From Phlebiopsis flavidoalba (lineage: Eukaryota > Basidiomycota > Agaricomycetes > Polyporales > Phanerochaetaceae): a DNA stretch of 64,000 nt. This document shows, piece after piece, positions 12,832 to 25,493 of the stretch. Numbering within the stretch: the first letter of the stretch is position 1; each line of letters begins with the position of its first letter. The stretch covers positions 248,001-312,000 of the forward strand of contig JAOCPU010000010.1 of NCBI GenBank assembly GCA_035772785.1, written 5' to 3'. Under the pieces are notes generated by a model. The model was not told the DNA's origin, did not search any database, and saw only the letters and a program-made list of their open reading frames with translations. Both the position numbers and the translations under genes were made by a program.

Positions 12832-13274
12832 GTGGGACATTTGCATCCGTGTTTTAGTATATCTGACTACCGCTTTCTCTTGTATCCTATGGATTGTTGT
12901 ATTCCTATTTTTCAATTCACTGCTTTGCCTCCAGGATGGTCAGTGTATGCGTGTTGTTTACGCGTCGCGACGCGGACTCACGTGGGGTGCTTCGGGCGCT
13001 CACGTGAATCATTGTCTTATCTGTGCCATGGCCTCCCAGGCACTTGCCCGCGATAAGGGAGAGGCTCGACCTGGCCACGACTGGCTCAGACGAAGGGGGC
13101 CCAGAAATTTTATAGATGCTAAACGTTGGCTATCTGCCCGCCACCATCCCCTCCGCACACGATAGCGGCGTCCAGAGCGCCGTCCGCCATCTTTAAAATG
13201 ACTCTCCTCGACGCCGAGCGAGCCTTTCTTCCGGACGACCACCTCCAGCGAGCCCAGCGCCGTCGACAACGACA

Positions 13275-15598
13275 ATGTCGGAACACTCGATCGTGAAGGA
13301 ACAGCCCGAGCCCACCCCGACGCCGGCGGCCCAACCTGGAGCCCGGCGCGCGACTCCGTGCGCGCGCGAGCGGTCTCGGGCGCAAGCTGACGACAAGGGC
13401 TGGCTGGCTCGGCGACTACGACTATGCGTGGCTCTGCACGCCGACGCTGCCCTTTGCCGTCGGGGGCCGGAAGCGCAAGACGATGCCGCCGTTCTACGCG
13501 CTCGACTCGGAGCTGCCCATCCCTCCTCTCGCGCTCACCTGCGGTCTCCAGCACGCGCTCGCGATGCTGGCGGGACTCATCACGCCCCCCATCATCTTTT
13601 GCGAACGCGCTCAATCTGGGACGCAGAGACCTCTGCCTACCTGATTTCCGCATCCCTGATCGGCTGTGGTGAGTTTCCATTCATCCAGACATACAACGCT
13701 GGAGCTCAGCTGAGTTTTCCGTGTCCTAGGAATTTTGAGTTTGGTGCAAATGTCCCGGTTGCACCTGTTCAGAGACTACTATCTCGGTACTGTGGTCTCA
13801 TCAGCGTTGTCGGTACAAGCTTCGCTACCTTGAGCACATGCCAATGCAGTAAGTCATCAAAGCTTGTAGTCTCGTGTCGGCTAACTCTTTTGGCGAAGAT
13901 TTTCAATGCCATGTACGCTGATGGTACATGTCCGTCGACGACCGCGGCCGCGGACGGTACCGTCACACGAGGCCCTTGCCCCGACGCCTACGGTATGGTC
14001 CTCGGTATGTTCCCCGTGTGTTGTATTTTTGCCCGCCTCTCATTGTTTTCTGCATCAGGAACCTCGCTCATCTGTTCCTTCCTCGAAATCTTCATGTCAT
14101 TCGTGGCACCACGAACGCTCAAGAAGATCTTCCCACCCATGGTGACGGGAACGGTCATCCTCATGATTGGTGCTTCCCTCATCGGCTCGTCGGGGATTCC
14201 CAACTGAGGGGGCGGAGGCTCCAACGACTGCCAGAGTCGGCCGACGTCTGGCTTCTTTGAGCTGTGCCCAAACATCGCTGCACCTAAACCTCTGCTGTGG
14301 GTGATATATTCTACGGTGTAATCTTTTGTCCGACTCACGAAGCTGTACCGCAGCTGGGGCTCGCCCGAGTTCATCGGTCTGGGATTCCTGTCATTCGTGT
14401 CCATCATTCTCACCGAATTGTTTGGTTCACCGTTCCTCAAGAACATATCGATTATCGTCGGCCTCGCCGTGGGGTGCATTGTCTCGGGCGCGGCTGGCTA
14501 CATCGATGGGAGCTCTATCAAGACCGCGCCAGCGATCACGTTCCTGTGGGTGCACACGTTCAAGATTCGGGTGTACGCCCCGGCAATCCTCCCCATGCTT
14601 GCCGTCTACAGTACGCCATCACGCCAATCTGACATGCCTGTGCACGAATCTGACATGTCTGCATGACGCAGTTTCGCTCGCCATGGAGGCTATCGGCGAT
14701 ATTACCGCCTCCGCAGAGGTCTCACGCGTGTCAGTCGACGGCGAGGAGTTCGACTCGCGGATTCAAGGCGGGGTCCTCGTACGTCGTCGACAGGGCCAAT
14801 CTGTCCACCGCGCACTCTGTATTGACCCACTCTTTCCCCAGAGCGACGGCATTGGAGGCTTCCTGTCCGCACTCGCGTATTCACGGTCACACCGCTGTCC
14901 ATCTTCGCGCAGGTGCGAACCCCACCCCTGCCGTAACGCGTTTTCTACCCGCGCGTAGCTGATAGCAATATACCAGAATAACGGAGTCATCGCGATTACC
15001 CGATGTGCGAACCGCACGGCCGGGCGGTTCTGCTGCATGTTTCTCATCCTCTTTGGCGTCCTGGGCAAGATATCCGGCGTCTTCCTCGCCAGTACGCCCT
15101 TCCTACCCGCCGCTGTGCCCAATTCTGACCCTTTCTCCTCCCAGTTCCGAATCCGGTTCTCGGTGGCGTAACGACGTTCTTGTTTGCCTCTGTCGCCGTC
15201 TCGGGCATCCGCGTCGTCTCGTTCAACCGCTTCACGCGCCGTGATCGGTTTGTGCTCGCTGCGCGCGCTCTGCTTTGGCATCGGCGACCTCCTCGTGCCA
15301 GATATCTTCACACATCTGTTCGACGGTGTGAGCCATCCGAACAAGGGCCTCCAAGGGCTGTTTGACTCCATCACCATCATTCTCAGCACGCCGTGTAAGT
15401 TTACCTACTCTGTCGTAAACTGTATGGATCGCTCATCATGTCATGCCAACAGTCCTTGTCGCGGGAGTGGTGGCTGCGGTCCTGAACCTCATCTTGCCTC
15501 AAGAGGACAAGGATGACGTAGAGGAGGAGGCCGAAGTGGAAGTAATCGATGTCGAGGCGCTTCACGCAGACCCAACCAAGGAGAAGCACTCCGATTAA
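13275..15598 (+). CDS. Purine (uric acid/xanthine) permease, NAT/NCS2 family
   Basis: A plasma-membrane proton symporter for xanthine, uric acid or related purines, like Aspergillus UapA/UapC. After a variable N-terminus come LTTRAGWLGDYDYAWL, the QHALAMLAG helix, and further helices such as KIFPPMVTGTVILMIGASL and SPEFIGLGFLSFVSIIL. EAIGDITA follows, and the family signature QNNGVIAITR is formed across an intron. The end is acidic and stops at 15596. Introns: 13669-13729, 13849-13898, 14005-14058, 14297-14353, 14611-14671, 14779-14841, 14913-14976, 15092-15144, 15395-15452. The start at 13275 is the first ATG compatible with the N-terminus. Breaks: frameshifts near 13370, 13610, 13795 and 14877, and an in-frame TGA at 14205 where relatives have Trp. 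It lies 440 bp downstream of the deacetylase, in the same direction. Confidence 0.9.
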
Positions 15599-15863
15599 AT
15601 TTCGATTTACTATTATTCTATTGCCACTGTACATTACTGGATTTTTTGGATGGATAATCTACTGGGGACATGCGCCTTTCGTCAAAGATCTCAGTGCGGG
15701 TTCATCAAAGTCACTGAATATTCCGCAGACGCCGGCCCTGCGCTGCCCGACCCCGCACCTCACGAGACGCGACGAGCTTCGCGTGCACACGTTGTCTCCT
15801 GCCCTCATGCGCATCCCGTAAACCCATCTACGATTGCTTATTCTGGATACCTCACGACCTGGG

Positions 15864-18800
15864 ATGACCGCGGATACGCACGACACGGAGGAAGAGAAGG
15901 AGACGCAGTTTGTGACTGAGAGTCCCGACCAGCTGAGCGTGGCGGAGCGCACGGAGGATGGCGAGGATGCGCATGATGGTGCGGTAGGGAGCGAGACTGG
16001 TAGTTCGAGGCTCAATGGAAAGCGGCGGGAGACGAGCGATGAGGAGAGCGAGGAAGAGCAGGACGAACATGAGCATGAGCATGGGGGCGCAGTCCTTACA
16101 TGGGCATGCACGCGATACCGACGGAGAGGAGGAAGACGAGGAAGACAGGAGGAGGACGGATATTTAGGGGCTCAGACGATGAAGATGACGACGAGCCGGC
16201 TCTCAAGTATGAGCTACTTGGAGGGTCTCTCTCCAACCTCTTTCGTAAGTGGGACTCTGCGTCCTCGCTCGCGTACTCCCACCAGCGACTGGTACGTGGC
16301 TCTCCTCTGCCACCGAACTCGTTTACAAACATGCGTGTAGGCCCTCGGCACACATGCAGGAATCATACACATATGCATCCTGGATATGCAGCGCGGAGAA
16401 CGGATCAAGTCCGTGAAAACCGCATTCCGCCAGCATTCTTGACATATCGGCCTGGACGAGACCGGGGACTTTGTCGCAACGGCTTCCATGGACGGTAGGG
16501 GACACACTGAATTACCGTTTGCTGGAGCTCATTGTAATCCGCAGGACAGGTTGTAATATACTCGCTATCTACCCCCGGAAGTGTACCATTTCGATGAGAA
16601 AGCGGCCTATGCGAACTATTGCGCTGGAGCCGGGCTTCGCGAAGCGGAGTACCCGGGGCCTTTGTATGTGGCGGTATGGCTGGAAACTTGGTCCTTGCGC
16701 GAGAAAGGATGGTTAGGACACAAGGAGACTCTGCTGCATAGCGGCGAAGGTCCTATTTGGCAGGTACGGTTTGGCGGGGAAGGCTGATTGCATGGGCGAA
16801 CGACCTGGTGCGTTGCAAACTAACAGGTTCGGGAAAACTACTCATGAATTAGTGTACAGGGTGTCAAGGTATACGACACTACGTCGCAAATGCGCATCAT
16901 CTTTCATTGACCGGCCACCCGACAGTCCTCGAGCGGATCTATTCAAGTGTACCTTGCACTGGCAGGACGACTCTACACTCCTTATCGCATGGGCCGACCA
17001 GATCAAGGTGGCGCGGATTCGCACACGACAGCGGTCCACCAACTCACCCTCGGCGAATCTACTCCCTCCCCTGGTACCGTCGAGATTACGGCAGTATTCC
17101 AGTTGGACTGCATGATATCTGGTGTTGTCCCACATCTCATATTTCCTTCCCCTGAGGCAGGCACACATACGCCACCAGCCCCCTCGTCCGCATCGGCAAA
17201 CTCTACACTCCCTGCGCCAAGAAAGCCGACATTGACAGCCTTCCTCGTGCTCGCGTACAATCCTACCGGACATGTCAGTACTGAAGGGCGACGAGACCGC
17301 ATTATCACATGCCGAGCAGGCGCGAAAGGCGGCCGAACGCCCCGAGCTGCGTATCGTCTCGCGCGGCGGCGAGGAGCTGGCCAATGACGCGCTCAGCATA
17401 TCCGGCTTCGAGCGGTGGGGATGCAATGATTACGTCCTCGTCGAGATTCCCTCGCCCACCGCTGGCGAGCCTGGATCGTACGTCGTGATGAGTCCCCAGG
17501 GATATCGTCATTGTTAGGCCGAGAGACTGGAAGGACCACGTCTCCTGGTTGGTGAAGAGGCAGCGATATGAGGAAGCTCTGGATGAAATTGAACGCCATA
17601 CCCGGGACTGCGATACAGAACAGGGTAAGGACCACGAAGGGATCAATGCTGTGGAGATTGGGCAGAGATACATTGAACCCACCTGATTAACGAAGGTCAG
17701 CCTCAACTCTGCGATACTCTCATTTCATCTCATCGCGGAGATTTGCAGGCGACTTCGTCCAAAGCAGCGCGTCTCTGTCCGAAGGTGTGCGGGCAAGATG
17801 CGAAGCGGTGGGAAGACTGGATCTTTGTCTTTGCACAGAAGCATCAGCTACAGGTGAGTCTAACCTCTTGCGGCGCGAGAACTCTCGACTAAACTATGCA
17901 GGCCATCATCCCATACGTGCCAACTCACCACCCGACGCTGGGACACCCTCGTCTATGAAATGATGCTCGCGTATTTCTTGTCCCATGATCGTCAGGCGAG
18001 CGCCTTCCATAGCATCGATCTCTCCCGTTGCTGACCTCCGGGCCCTGTAGACGTTGTTGAGGACGATCGTAAGCTGGCCGACGGGTATTACGACATTTCC
18101 GCCGTGATCGTAGCGGTCCAAGCGGAGTTGGACCGTGCGCCATCAACGTCTGCTTCTGCTGGCTGCGTCCGCCTGGCGGTCCAGCCACTCCGGACGCAGT
18201 ATTGCTGATGGAATGCTTGGCGGAGCTGGTGTGAGTATCTCTCGTACGTCTATCGGAGCCTGTTGACATTGCTTTCAGGTACATCATGAACCGTCAGCCC
18301 GGAAAGGGCCCTCCCCTTCTTTTTGCGGCTGCGGCGCCCCAATGTGTTTGATCTCATCCGGGCGCACAACCTCTTTACGGATGTGCAGGATCAGGCGCTG
18401 CTGCTCGTCGAGTTCGATCACGAGCTTATGGACCAAGCGCAGAAAGGCGGGTGAAGACGTCGACCCTGCAGAGAGCGCCGCGATCAAATTACTCGTGGAT
18501 CACATCCATTCCATTCCCGTACGTATCGTATTGCTTACCGGAATAGACTTTCTCAATAACGTGGGTACGGGCCTTAGTGTCGGTCGAGTGGTACAACAAC
18601 TACAAGCGAGAGACTACTATCTCTATCTCTATTTGGACGCGCTCTTCGCCAAAGGACCCTCATTTGACGTCTGATTTCGCGGACACGCAGGTGCGCCGAG
18701 CGCCGCACGCAACAGCGAGTCTGTCGGCACATACTAATCAATATATGACAGGTCCAATTATACGCCGAATACGCACCACGCAAGCTGATCGACTTTCTCC

Positions 18801-19818
18801 GTTCAAGCAACTACTACAACTTCGAGCGGGTAGGATATTTTTGTTTCGATCGTAAGCTGCAGGCTAAACCAGATTCGGCAGGCGTATAATGTTTGCAACG
18901 AGCGTGACCTGGTCTTAGAAATGGTGTTCTTACTCGGGCGCATGGGTAACAATAGAAAGGCCCTCAACCTGATTATAGAGCGACTGGGTGACGTCAAATC
19001 GGGTACGTACAGCTGCAGTTGGCTCGTTGCTCTCTCGCCGTTAACCCAGCAAGCAGGCAATCGACTTCGCAAAGGAGCAAAAACGATGACGACCTGTGGG
19101 AGGACCTGCTGCGGGTACTCCGAAACACGGCCCCGTGCGTACCCCCTGGATCCACCGGCTTAGTAATGCACACTGATGTCTCCGTGGCGCCGATCATCCA
19201 GCCTTTATTCGCGGCCCTGCTGGAGAACGTCGGCGCAGAGATCAATCCCATTAGGATCATCAGGCGCATCAGGAACGGCCTCGAGATCCCGGCCATCACG
19301 GGCGCACTCATCAAGATCCTGCCACGACTACAATTTGCAGATATCGCTCCTCGAAGGGTGCCAGACCGTCCTCGATGGGGACTGCGCGGACCTCTCGCAG
19401 GCCTTGCACAAGAACCAGTCGGGCGGGTTTCTTCCTGAGCGCGGTGAGTTTCATATCTTGGAATGTATTGCGCCGTGCTCACGCACGGAGGCCGCAGGGA
19501 AGCAGACCTGCCTCGTATGCGACGAGCTGCTGCTCGAGCACCCGCAATCGCTCCTCCTGCTGTTCCTCTGTCGCCACGTCGCGCACGCCCGCTGTGTGCA
19601 GCAAGCAGGATCTCGTGCCGCACCGTTTCGACTTTGGGCACAGCCACGGCGGGCGGCCAGGCGTCAGCGGCAAGATTGCTCTGTATGTGGCGCACTTGTC
19701 TCCTTTTTTGCGCGCATAGCTGGTCGCTAATGTTGAGAATAATAGCACGGCTCTCATACGGGCGCGCCTCGATCATGGGTGTCCGGTTTGTCAGAAGAGG
19801 GAGGGAACACGGACTTGA
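15864..19818 (+). CDS. VPS41: VPS41, HOPS tethering-complex subunit
   Basis: A subunit of the HOPS complex, which tethers membranes before fusion at the vacuole and late endosome. The N-terminus is very acidic (about 80 residues rich in Glu, Asp and His). The WD40-like part follows with LKYELLGGSL, GTHAGIIHILD, DETGDFVATASMDG, KRPMRTIALEPGF, REKGWLGHKETLLHSGEG and FIDRPPDSPRADLFKC. Then comes the clathrin-heavy-chain-repeat part (LMECLAELVYIMNRQPGK, HNLFTDVQDQALLLVEFD, YAEYAPRKLIDFLRSSNY). The C-terminal RING-H2 reads CLVCDELLLE ... CRHVAHARC ... HGCPVCQK. At least ten short introns are present, for example 18231-18278 and 19683-19745. The stop at 19816 follows a last exon encoding the CPVC half of the RING. 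Several indels interrupt the frame. The gene begins only 266 bp after the permease. Confidence 0.9.
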
Positions 19819-20204
19819 TGTCGCCCTACTACGCTCTCAGATACCCATTTGTGCTCTCGTTATGTTGTTGGATAGGGCGCACACGATATCCATTATTGTC
19901 TGCGTTCCTCGCCGGTTACGTTCTGTGTTCGCTCTAGCGAACGTCGTCCACCCTAGTCGTTGTAGGCTTCTTCGCAAAAGGACCTACATTTGCCTCCTTC
20001 CCCTGCCGAACTCGCCCACCGAGTTGTGCAGCTTCGGACACAGCCTCCATTGTATCCAAATTAGGACCTGTCACCCTGAGTAGAATGGAGCGTACAACCT
20101 CTCGCTATGGTTCTCCCAGCGGGCGGTGCTGCACCACGGCAGCGCATACGTCGTGTAAACCGAATAGATGTATACATCGCCCCGTACTGCATTCCTCTAA
20201 AAGA

Positions 20205-20212
20205 TATATAAG
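20205..20212 (+). promoter_or_regulatory. TATA box of the small gene at 20303
   Basis: TATATAAG about 91 bp before the ATG at 20303, followed by a C/T-rich leader (CTTCATCTTCGCCCTCC-type), the usual layout of a strongly expressed fungal promoter. Confidence 0.6.
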
Positions 20213-20302
20213 ACGAGTCTTTCCCTCGAGGGCATCTTCATCTTCGCCCTCCACCACCACCACACCCTCGCCCGCTCTCACTTGCATCAACAGATCGTAG
20301 TA

Positions 20303-20697
20303 ATGGCTTTCTATTACGCTCAAACTGTGTACACGCCTGCAGCTGTGGTAACAACCCCTGTCATGGTTGCAACAGTACGTATCCTACATCACGACATTCA
20401 CAACTTCCTAACCCTTTGATCCCACAGGCAACACCCTACTACAGCTACGCCGAATCAACGACATGGGCACACACTTGGACGCCACCTACATCAGCTCGTA
20501 AGCATCCCCACTCACCTTCGCTCCTCGCGCGGCATTGACGGTTTGTCGAGTAGCACACACCAAGCGTGGGGGAGGTACAGAGCCGATGGGGCTGTCCCGG
20601 GGGTGCTGTGCACGCCGGTATGGTGTACGCCTGCACCGCCGACGCCGCGCTCGCCTGGTACGAGGTTCTGACCAGGGCTGGCGGTTTTGGAGGCTGA
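20303..20697 (+). CDS. Small orphan protein, spliced
   Basis: I do not recognise this protein. A well-formed TATA box and pyrimidine-rich leader precede ATG at 20303. Exon 1 encodes MAFYYAQTVYTPAAVVTTPV and a little more, ending at GTACGTATCC. A CCCACAG acceptor near 20428 opens exon 2 (ATPYYSYAESTTWAHTWTPP), which ends at GTAAGC. Exon 3 gives a short tail ending near 20697 if one frame break is allowed (an AVHAGMVYACTADAALAWYE-like stretch). The product would be about 90-100 residues, rich in Tyr, Thr and Ala. The splice and promoter signals are the main support; the protein has no signal peptide or domain I can point to. Confidence 0.45.
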
Positions 20698-21331
20698 AGG
20701 ACTAGGAGGTTTAGTGAGTGCCGAATTTGAGTGGTTTTGGGTGTGTTGGTTGCTGATGCGTCTTTTCCTTTGCAGTGGTTTCTTGTTTGAGTTCATTACA
20801 TTGGGATTCGTGGTTGATTGAGTGACTGATTGATGATTTGGGATTGACATTCGGACAAGGACCTTTCTTCTGGACATGGTTACTGTATCAATAGCACGGT
20901 CTTGTTTTTTATTTCTTCTTATGCCCCCTTGCTCAACGCCAATACGGACAGCTTCGGACTAAATTCCTTAGTCTCACCACATACATACCCTTCATCAACT
21001 TATGTTAGAAACGATATATTATTAATTTCCCGCATTGAATTGAACGCATGGACGCTGTGTTCAAACTTGAAACGACCTGCCTTTCTGGGACGGCGCTCTG
21101 ATGCGCCATCGGGCCGAAATGCCGACAGCCTCGAAATTAAACGAAATGAGACACTGGGTCCCCGGAGGCGCCACCGGCAAGGCTGCAGCGCACCACCAAC
21201 TTTTTCGTGACTCGGACTCGACGCTTTCTTGCCCACACATCTCGCCTATAGACTGTGCGCCACCTCTTTCTTCCTCACGCCGATATCCGCCCGCTCTTGT
21301 GTGCCACCGCCTGCTCGAGTTCAACACGTGA

Positions 21332-22849
21332 GTGCCTCACCTTCACGCGGCGGCCAAACCTCCACTCACACCGGACAGTCGCCTCTTTGCTGTAGCATAT
21401 CATTCTAACTTCGAGCCTCGAGAAGCGCCTACACCATCAGCAAGAGACCAAGAATACTCTGACTGGACTCTGACGCGAAAGAATAGCGTCGGCTGCTCTC
21501 TCATCAACCCCGCCGTCTCACAATGGAAGCCTTTGGCTTGGAACGTCTTCAATGCTTCGCGTAGCAATCTCCCACTAGAGCTATGCTACCTGGTCAGTAG
21601 ACTTTGTCGCAGCGGCACAAAGCATCGAGACGCGTACGCTCGGCTGCCGTGCGCACTCGTGTGGCCGCCGCGCACTGGATAACTACGTTGCCCGCTCGCA
21701 AACATGTTCCACTCCATCACGTTACGCAACTTCCACGAGTACGACCGCCTCGCCGCAAGCTTCCGCTCGACGGAGCCCCGACCTCAGCGCCCCCGTATCC
21801 GCGCTCCCCTCCACTTCAAGATACGCAGCGTCTGCGTGGGAACGAACGACCACACCCGCACCGCTGCCCGTCGCGCTCTAAATCAGCAGCTGCCCGCGCT
21901 GGAGTCCATCAGCTACTACTCGTCCATCACGGCGCAGACACCTCAGCTGCGCAAACGAGATGGGAAGCAGCGCGCGCCTGCCGCGAATCCAAAGTCTGTC
22001 ACCTTGAGCTTGACACGGTGCATATATGCGTCTTCCGCAGGTTCTCGGATATGGTGCTCCTCCTGAGCGCGTTCCCGAATCTCAAGAAGCTGCGGCTCTT
22101 CGAGGTCATCTATTGTCGAAACACGACGATCCTGTTTGCGTTGATGTCTCTTTACCGAGTCTACCCTTGCGGTCCCTCCACCTCGAATCGCTTCAAGGAT
22201 GGCCCGCCCCGTGTTTGCCTGGCTAGCGTCGACGGCTTCGTCTCCGGGCTACGGAACATCTCTGTGGGGCTGGATGTAGGAGGGGTCGCTGGCGATACTC
22301 TCCCGCTTTCCTCCACCTATGTGGCGATTCCGTCTAAGAAGCATTATCCTTGGCGAACCCGAGCCGGAACTCCTCAATCAGGTCCCGACATGGTAAGGTC
22401 CAAGTGGTTCTCCGCCTTAGAGGTCGCACGGAGCTCATTTCGCTATCACAGGAGACCTGCAGTTGGCACAAAGCGTTCAGCTAACCAGTGTATCCTTCCA
22501 CGTGCGATACATCACCGAAATCCACACTCCCTCAACCTCAACTCCTCGCCACCGCGACCTCCTCGGTCCTCTCCAAAATCACAATCCGACTAGACCCTCC
22601 TTCTCTCACGGACGCCCTCATCAAAATGAAACTATGGCATTCAGCGTACAGCAAGAAGAATGCGCTGTGTTCGACAAACTCCTGTCCTCGTCAAACCCAG
22701 TTCCCGAGCCTCCGGTGTATCATATTCGACGAGTCCCGCCGCCTCTTCAGCCTCAGCTGATTCGCTCGTTAAGCCATTCCATGCCCCTACTCACGGCTCG
22801 AAAAGTGTTTATACTCGTCGTGATCCATCGTATTTGTGAGTGTTCATGA
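21332..22849 (+). CDS. F-box-type protein with LRR-like C-terminal region
   Basis: Probably a substrate adaptor of SCF ubiquitin ligases, one of the many short F-box proteins of mushrooms. The motif LPLELCYL at about 21570-21593 matches the start of the F-box. After a frame break come the CRAL/W-type and FHSITLRNFHEYDRLAASF segments (about 21704-21760), which correspond to the usual 'C..VCRAW...LF..ITL' pattern. Further on, FSDMVLLLSAFPNLKKLRLF (about 22045-22105) is a leucine-rich-repeat-like strand. Later segments (KITIRLDPPSLTDALIKMKL) continue the same protein in another frame up to a stop near 22847. The true start is not certain; 21332 is the first ATG of the frame that carries the F-box. 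Three or more frameshifts are present. Confidence 0.55.
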
Positions 22850-23168
22850 TTGGCTCGTGCGCCATACGCTGATATATGCGCTCAGAAACTATATGTATCT
22901 ACTCAGTCTTGTCTATCTTGCACATTTATCCCATCTGCACATTTGATTACAACCGCTACTCCTTGGTGCATGGCACTTCCATTCGAACCTGGGTCTTGCG
23001 TCTTTGGTTGGGTTCTATTCACCACTTAACTGACGTCGTTCGTGTGCAGCAATATCTGTATTAGTCTGTGAGGCTCCTTGCTCATTTTAGATCCCATATG
23101 ACGAGACGCGTTAAAATATATGTTACAAAAAGCATGGCAAAGTCGCTCATTTTTAGTTTAACGTCTTA
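22850..23168. other. Intergenic, nothing recognised
   Basis: An AT-richer spacer between the F-box gene and the 3' end of the minus-strand reductase. No conserved frame, tRNA or repeat is seen. Confidence 0.6.
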
Positions 23169-24190
23169 TTATTCAAAGCTGAAGATCCCTTGACAGACTA
23201 CGATTTGGTCCACCACTGCCTCAAAAACATCCTCCAACTTCATGGGCTGTATCTCCGGGAACGCCGTCGTTGACGTTGTGTCCGGTGAAGCCGCATCGGG
23301 TTGTCCTCCCAGCATGCCAAACCGTACCACTGGGCAACAAACTTTGCGAAGATGTCCGTCGACTCGTCCGCGACGGTCTTCTCGAAGGTCTCCTTCGGGA
23401 TGTACTTTACGTCAAAGGACTTTGCCTGTCATTTAGTTAGAACCACGCGCCATGTCCAGAAGAATCCAGGAGCGCAAACGCACCTCGTGCCGCTTCCGCA
23501 GCCTTGAGAATCTCATTCAACGTCTTCCTGTCCCCCTGCATCCTGGCTATACTCCGGCCACTTCTCCCACTCCAGACTCGCAGCCACAAACTTGCCAAAC
23601 ATCCTCCGCCCGCGTCAGCACCATATACGCCCGCCGTCCCCCGGAATCTCCGCCGTCCCCTTCTCAAAATTCGTCCCAGATAAACCGCATATCGCGCAGG
23701 TGACCCAGCCCGCGCGTGCCCGCCGCGAGATAATTTCATAAAAATCCCTGTCTCGAAAATCGTTTCTTTCCTGCTACTCGAGCCGCTCGCGCGCACTGCC
23801 TCCGCGACGGCCCACTTGCCGCGGTACAGCTCGATCGGGTTGTCGCGCACGCTGCGCATCGCCCACTCGCTTCGGCGCGAAACGCACGCGCGATCTGGCC
23901 GGCGCGCACGGACGCGGCGAGCAGCGCGAGCTGCGTCTTGCGGGGTCGCGGATCGACAGCGTCGAGAGCACGGTGTGCACGCCAGCGAGCGCGGGGCGGC
24001 GAGCGAGGCGGGGTCGGTGTAGGATACCGCGGACGATTTTGTGCGCCGATCGGGCCTCGAGCGCGGGGTGGCTTGGGGAGCGAGTTGACCCGAGAGCACT
24101 ATGACATCGTGTTTCTTCGTCGCGAGGATTTCCTCGGACGATGTGCAGCCCGAGCTCGCCTGTTCCGCCTGCGACTGCGACTTTGACCAT
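23169..24190 (-). CDS. NmrA-like NAD(P)-binding reductase
   Basis: A Rossmann-fold protein of the NmrA/isoflavone-reductase-like group, either a small-molecule reductase or a redox-sensing regulator. The start MVKVAVAGGTGELGLHIV carries the dinucleotide-binding G-x-x-G-x-x-G pattern (GGTGELG). Downstream are LAGVHTVLSTLSIRDPA, FAPSEWAMRSVRDNPIELYRGK and a FETGIFMN-type segment, all in the family order, then KSFDVKYIPKETFEKTVADE. The end, GIFSFE, stops at 23171. An intron with GTGCGT donor and CTAAC branch site lies at about 23425-23485. Several frameshifts break the reading frame, especially at 23700-24130. Length of about 300 residues fits the family. It lies head-to-head with the P450 at 25550; a shared role is possible but unproven. 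Confidence 0.8.
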
Positions 24191-24240
24191 TGTGGAGAGG
24201 GTATGTAGCGGATGTATGATCCGCCAGGTTACGCTGGTCC

Positions 24241-24248
24241 CTTAAATA
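24241..24248 (-). promoter_or_regulatory. TATA-like box of the NmrA-like gene
   Basis: TATTTAAG on the minus strand, about 51-58 bp upstream of the ATG at 24190. Confidence 0.5.
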
Positions 24249-24249
24249 C

Positions 24250-25490
24250 GACGAGGTACGCCACTTGACTTCGCCGGCGTGCTTCTCCGTGCAGCGATTT
24301 TCTCATATGCTCGCTGGTGGCGTGTCTCCCACGGCACGCGCATCGTCGCGTCATCCGCATCTTGCGAACGCAATCACACCTTCACACCCCTTGCGCATTG
24401 ACCTGCGCCTTGGCTTACTCATCCGGCCTGGACAGAATTTAATGTTCTGGCTGTAATGATCAGTATGTGTATCTCTCACGTTCGGGCGCCTGACTAGAGT
24501 TTGTCCTTCAGCGTTCTGTCAGCACCGATGCGATGACAGATGGTCGCTGACCGGAGACTTCAACTTGCTCTGGTGAACCCATGTCGGTTCCTAAAGTCGT
24601 GTAAATGGTGGTACGTGCTCGGCGCGGTTCAAACATCGCATGAAAATGATAATCTTCGCCTCAGAGAGCATGGGTCTACTGCCGGGAACATTCTGTGCTG
24701 AAGTCAAGGTCCAATTCTTGACGGGGTATTTGCTGCATAATGAGCAATTTTGATCTTCAATCGTACGGCCGGTGGGGATCGGTTCGCATTGTTTGGAATG
24801 TACGTCTCTACCCGGATTTCCTGAAAGATTGAGGTGTTAGCTTTTGTGCGATATCACAATGCTCTACGCAAACCTCTTTAGACAAGAGCCCAAGTACTGT
24901 TCTCTCAAGGGTCGAGATTTGGCCGATATTCAAAGACACATGCCGGAATTCGAACTTTTAAGTGACCTCGACTTTGACCTCGACTGTATTTGAATCTGTT
25001 ATTTGGATCTGATAGAGAAATGAACATCTGGGGATCAAAGTTAGTAAGTGTGTCAACAAAGCTGTGTCTTCGAAAGGCGTCCCCATGTTCAATGTTTGAG
25101 TTGTTTGAGTTGAACTCCCGGATTTTCCATCCCGACGGGCGCCTCTATTGCGCGTCATCTCGCCGCCCATGCAATGTCTCACAAAGCTGTCACGGGGACC
25201 AGCCGAAGAACTGCCAGGTGACAGATTCTCCACCCACAAAAATCGTAACCTCTTTACCTAAAAAGTCCTTTCTGGAACTTCATGTTACAAAACCATGAAT
25301 GGTAAGTTCATCTAACCTTGGCATAAAACTTCTCATTGTATCCATACGGAGCCCCTTCCAGATGAAAGGCATTAGAAATGTCTCTCCGCCGCCCGCCCTG
25401 CGTGCTTCTGTATCACAATCCAGGCCGCTGATGTGGGCGGTAGGGCCGGACTGATGTAGTTACATCACGGTATACTTCGCTGATCACCAC
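24250..25490. other. Divergent intergenic region, no gene supported
   Basis: About 1.2 kb between the divergent NmrA-like and P450 genes. Short unrelated frames only. TATA elements sit at both ends, so the stretch is best read as promoter DNA for both genes. Confidence 0.5.
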
Positions 25491-25493
25491 CAC

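Noticed and set aside
12068..12915. Minus-strand frames of about 180-200 codons
   Set aside because: They are shadows of the C-terminal exons of the histone deacetylase on the plus strand.
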